A stretch of 5,205 nt of DNA, taken from NCBI GenBank assembly GCA_028688175.1, contig JAQTYS010000197.1, positions 1 through 5,205 on the forward strand, written 5' to 3'. The notes beneath the pieces were generated by a model. The model was given only the letters and a program-made list of their open reading frames with translations. It was not told the DNA's origin and did not search any database. This document shows, piece after piece, positions 4,958-5,205 of this stretch. The first letter of the stretch is position 1, and every line of letters starts with the position of its first letter. Source of the DNA: Methanothrix sp. GTDB taxonomy: Archaea; Halobacteriota; Methanosarcinia; Methanotrichales; Methanotrichaceae. Made by a program: the position numbers and the translations under genes.

Positions 4958-5205
4958 ATGCCAACAGGTGTTTACGTCTGTCACTGCGGCCTGAACATTG
5001 CCGGCGTCTTGAACATGGATGACCTGAAGAGCTTTGCCGAGAAGCTGCCCGATGTGGCCATAGCTCGCGATCTGCAGTTCTCCTGCTCCGACATCGGCCA
5101 GGAGCAGATCCAGAAGGATATTGCTGAATTCAAACTTGATCGCGTGGTAGTGGCCGCCTGCTCGCCCCGTCTGCACGAGCCCACCTTTCGCCGGGCCATC
5201 AGCAA
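4958..5205 (+). CDS. hdrA: Heterodisulfide reductase subunit A (partial, N-terminus)
   Basis: The first 82 codons of an HdrA protein run off the right edge. HdrA is the FAD- and iron-sulfur-containing, electron-bifurcating subunit of the cytoplasmic HdrABC complex, which links reduction of the CoM-S-S-CoB heterodisulfide to ferredoxin reduction in methanogens; homologues also occur in sulfate reducers. The diagnostic N-terminal domain is present: GVYVCHCGLNIAGVL (4-18), CSDIGQEQIQKDI (43-55) and VVVAACSPRLHEPTFRRAI (63-81). Cysteines 8, 10, 43 and 68 are those expected in the N-terminal iron-sulfur domain. The FAD-binding and ferredoxin domains lie beyond the window. The ATG at 4958 follows an in-frame TGA at 4949-4951, so no longer form exists. 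There is no clear Shine-Dalgarno sequence; a TATA-like box inside the 4917-4935 palindrome is well placed. Whether hdrB and hdrC follow cannot be seen. Confidence 0.93.
   Translation, partial: MPTGVYVCHCGLNIAGVLNMDDLKSFAEKLPDVAIARDLQFSCSDIGQEQIQKDIAEFKLDRVVVAACSPRLHEPTFRRAIS

Noticed and set aside
1..5205. CRISPR array, tRNA or rRNA genes
   Set aside because: No regularly spaced repeats, no tRNA-like cloverleaf landmarks and no conserved rRNA segments were seen.

Overview
The window looks archaeal, most likely from a methanogen of the Methanosarcinales (Methanothrix/Methanosarcina type). The main reason is the 3' edge, where the first 82 codons of a heterodisulfide reductase subunit A (HdrA) begin. 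Supporting this, several genes have TATA-like boxes about 26 bp upstream of the start codon and no Shine-Dalgarno sequence, which is an archaeal, partly leaderless layout. The lineage call is an inference from one diagnostic gene plus promoter style.

Layout. (1) Positions 1-638, minus strand: the N-terminal part of a TnpB (IS200/IS605 OrfB) protein that runs off the left edge, with an IS605-end-type hairpin upstream at 729-750. (2) Positions 826-1509, minus strand: an unrecognised protein with about six membrane segments, with a palindrome-embedded TATA box that predicts a leaderless mRNA. (3) Positions 1660-3776, plus strand: a tight three-gene cluster of a GNAT acetyltransferase, an unrecognised eight-helix membrane protein (1-nt gap), and a CPBP/CAAX-type intramembrane protease (17-nt overlap). 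(4) Positions 3777-3917, plus strand: an uninterrupted reading with a clear helix-turn-helix signature but no start codon before it, probably a gene remnant. (5) Positions 4731-3880, minus strand: a two-gene unit of a small three-helix membrane protein followed by a TIR-domain protein with a C-terminal zinc ribbon. (6) Position 4958 to the edge, plus strand: hdrA, preceded by a 19-bp near-perfect palindrome lying on its likely TATA box.

How the genes fit together. The window is an accessory patch (mobile element, membrane proteins, TIR protein, gene remnant) next to a core energy-metabolism gene. The GNAT-membrane-protease cluster is probably one transcript, but its joint role cannot be read from sequence. 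The small membrane protein plus TIR-zinc-ribbon pair is the best candidate for an undescribed system: a TIR protein keeping the conserved glutamate typical of NAD-cleaving TIRs, co-transcribed with a membrane partner. A defence or signalling role is only a hypothesis. The two larger membrane genes are visibly richer in A+T than the GNAT, protease, TIR and hdrA genes, which suggests a mixed origin.
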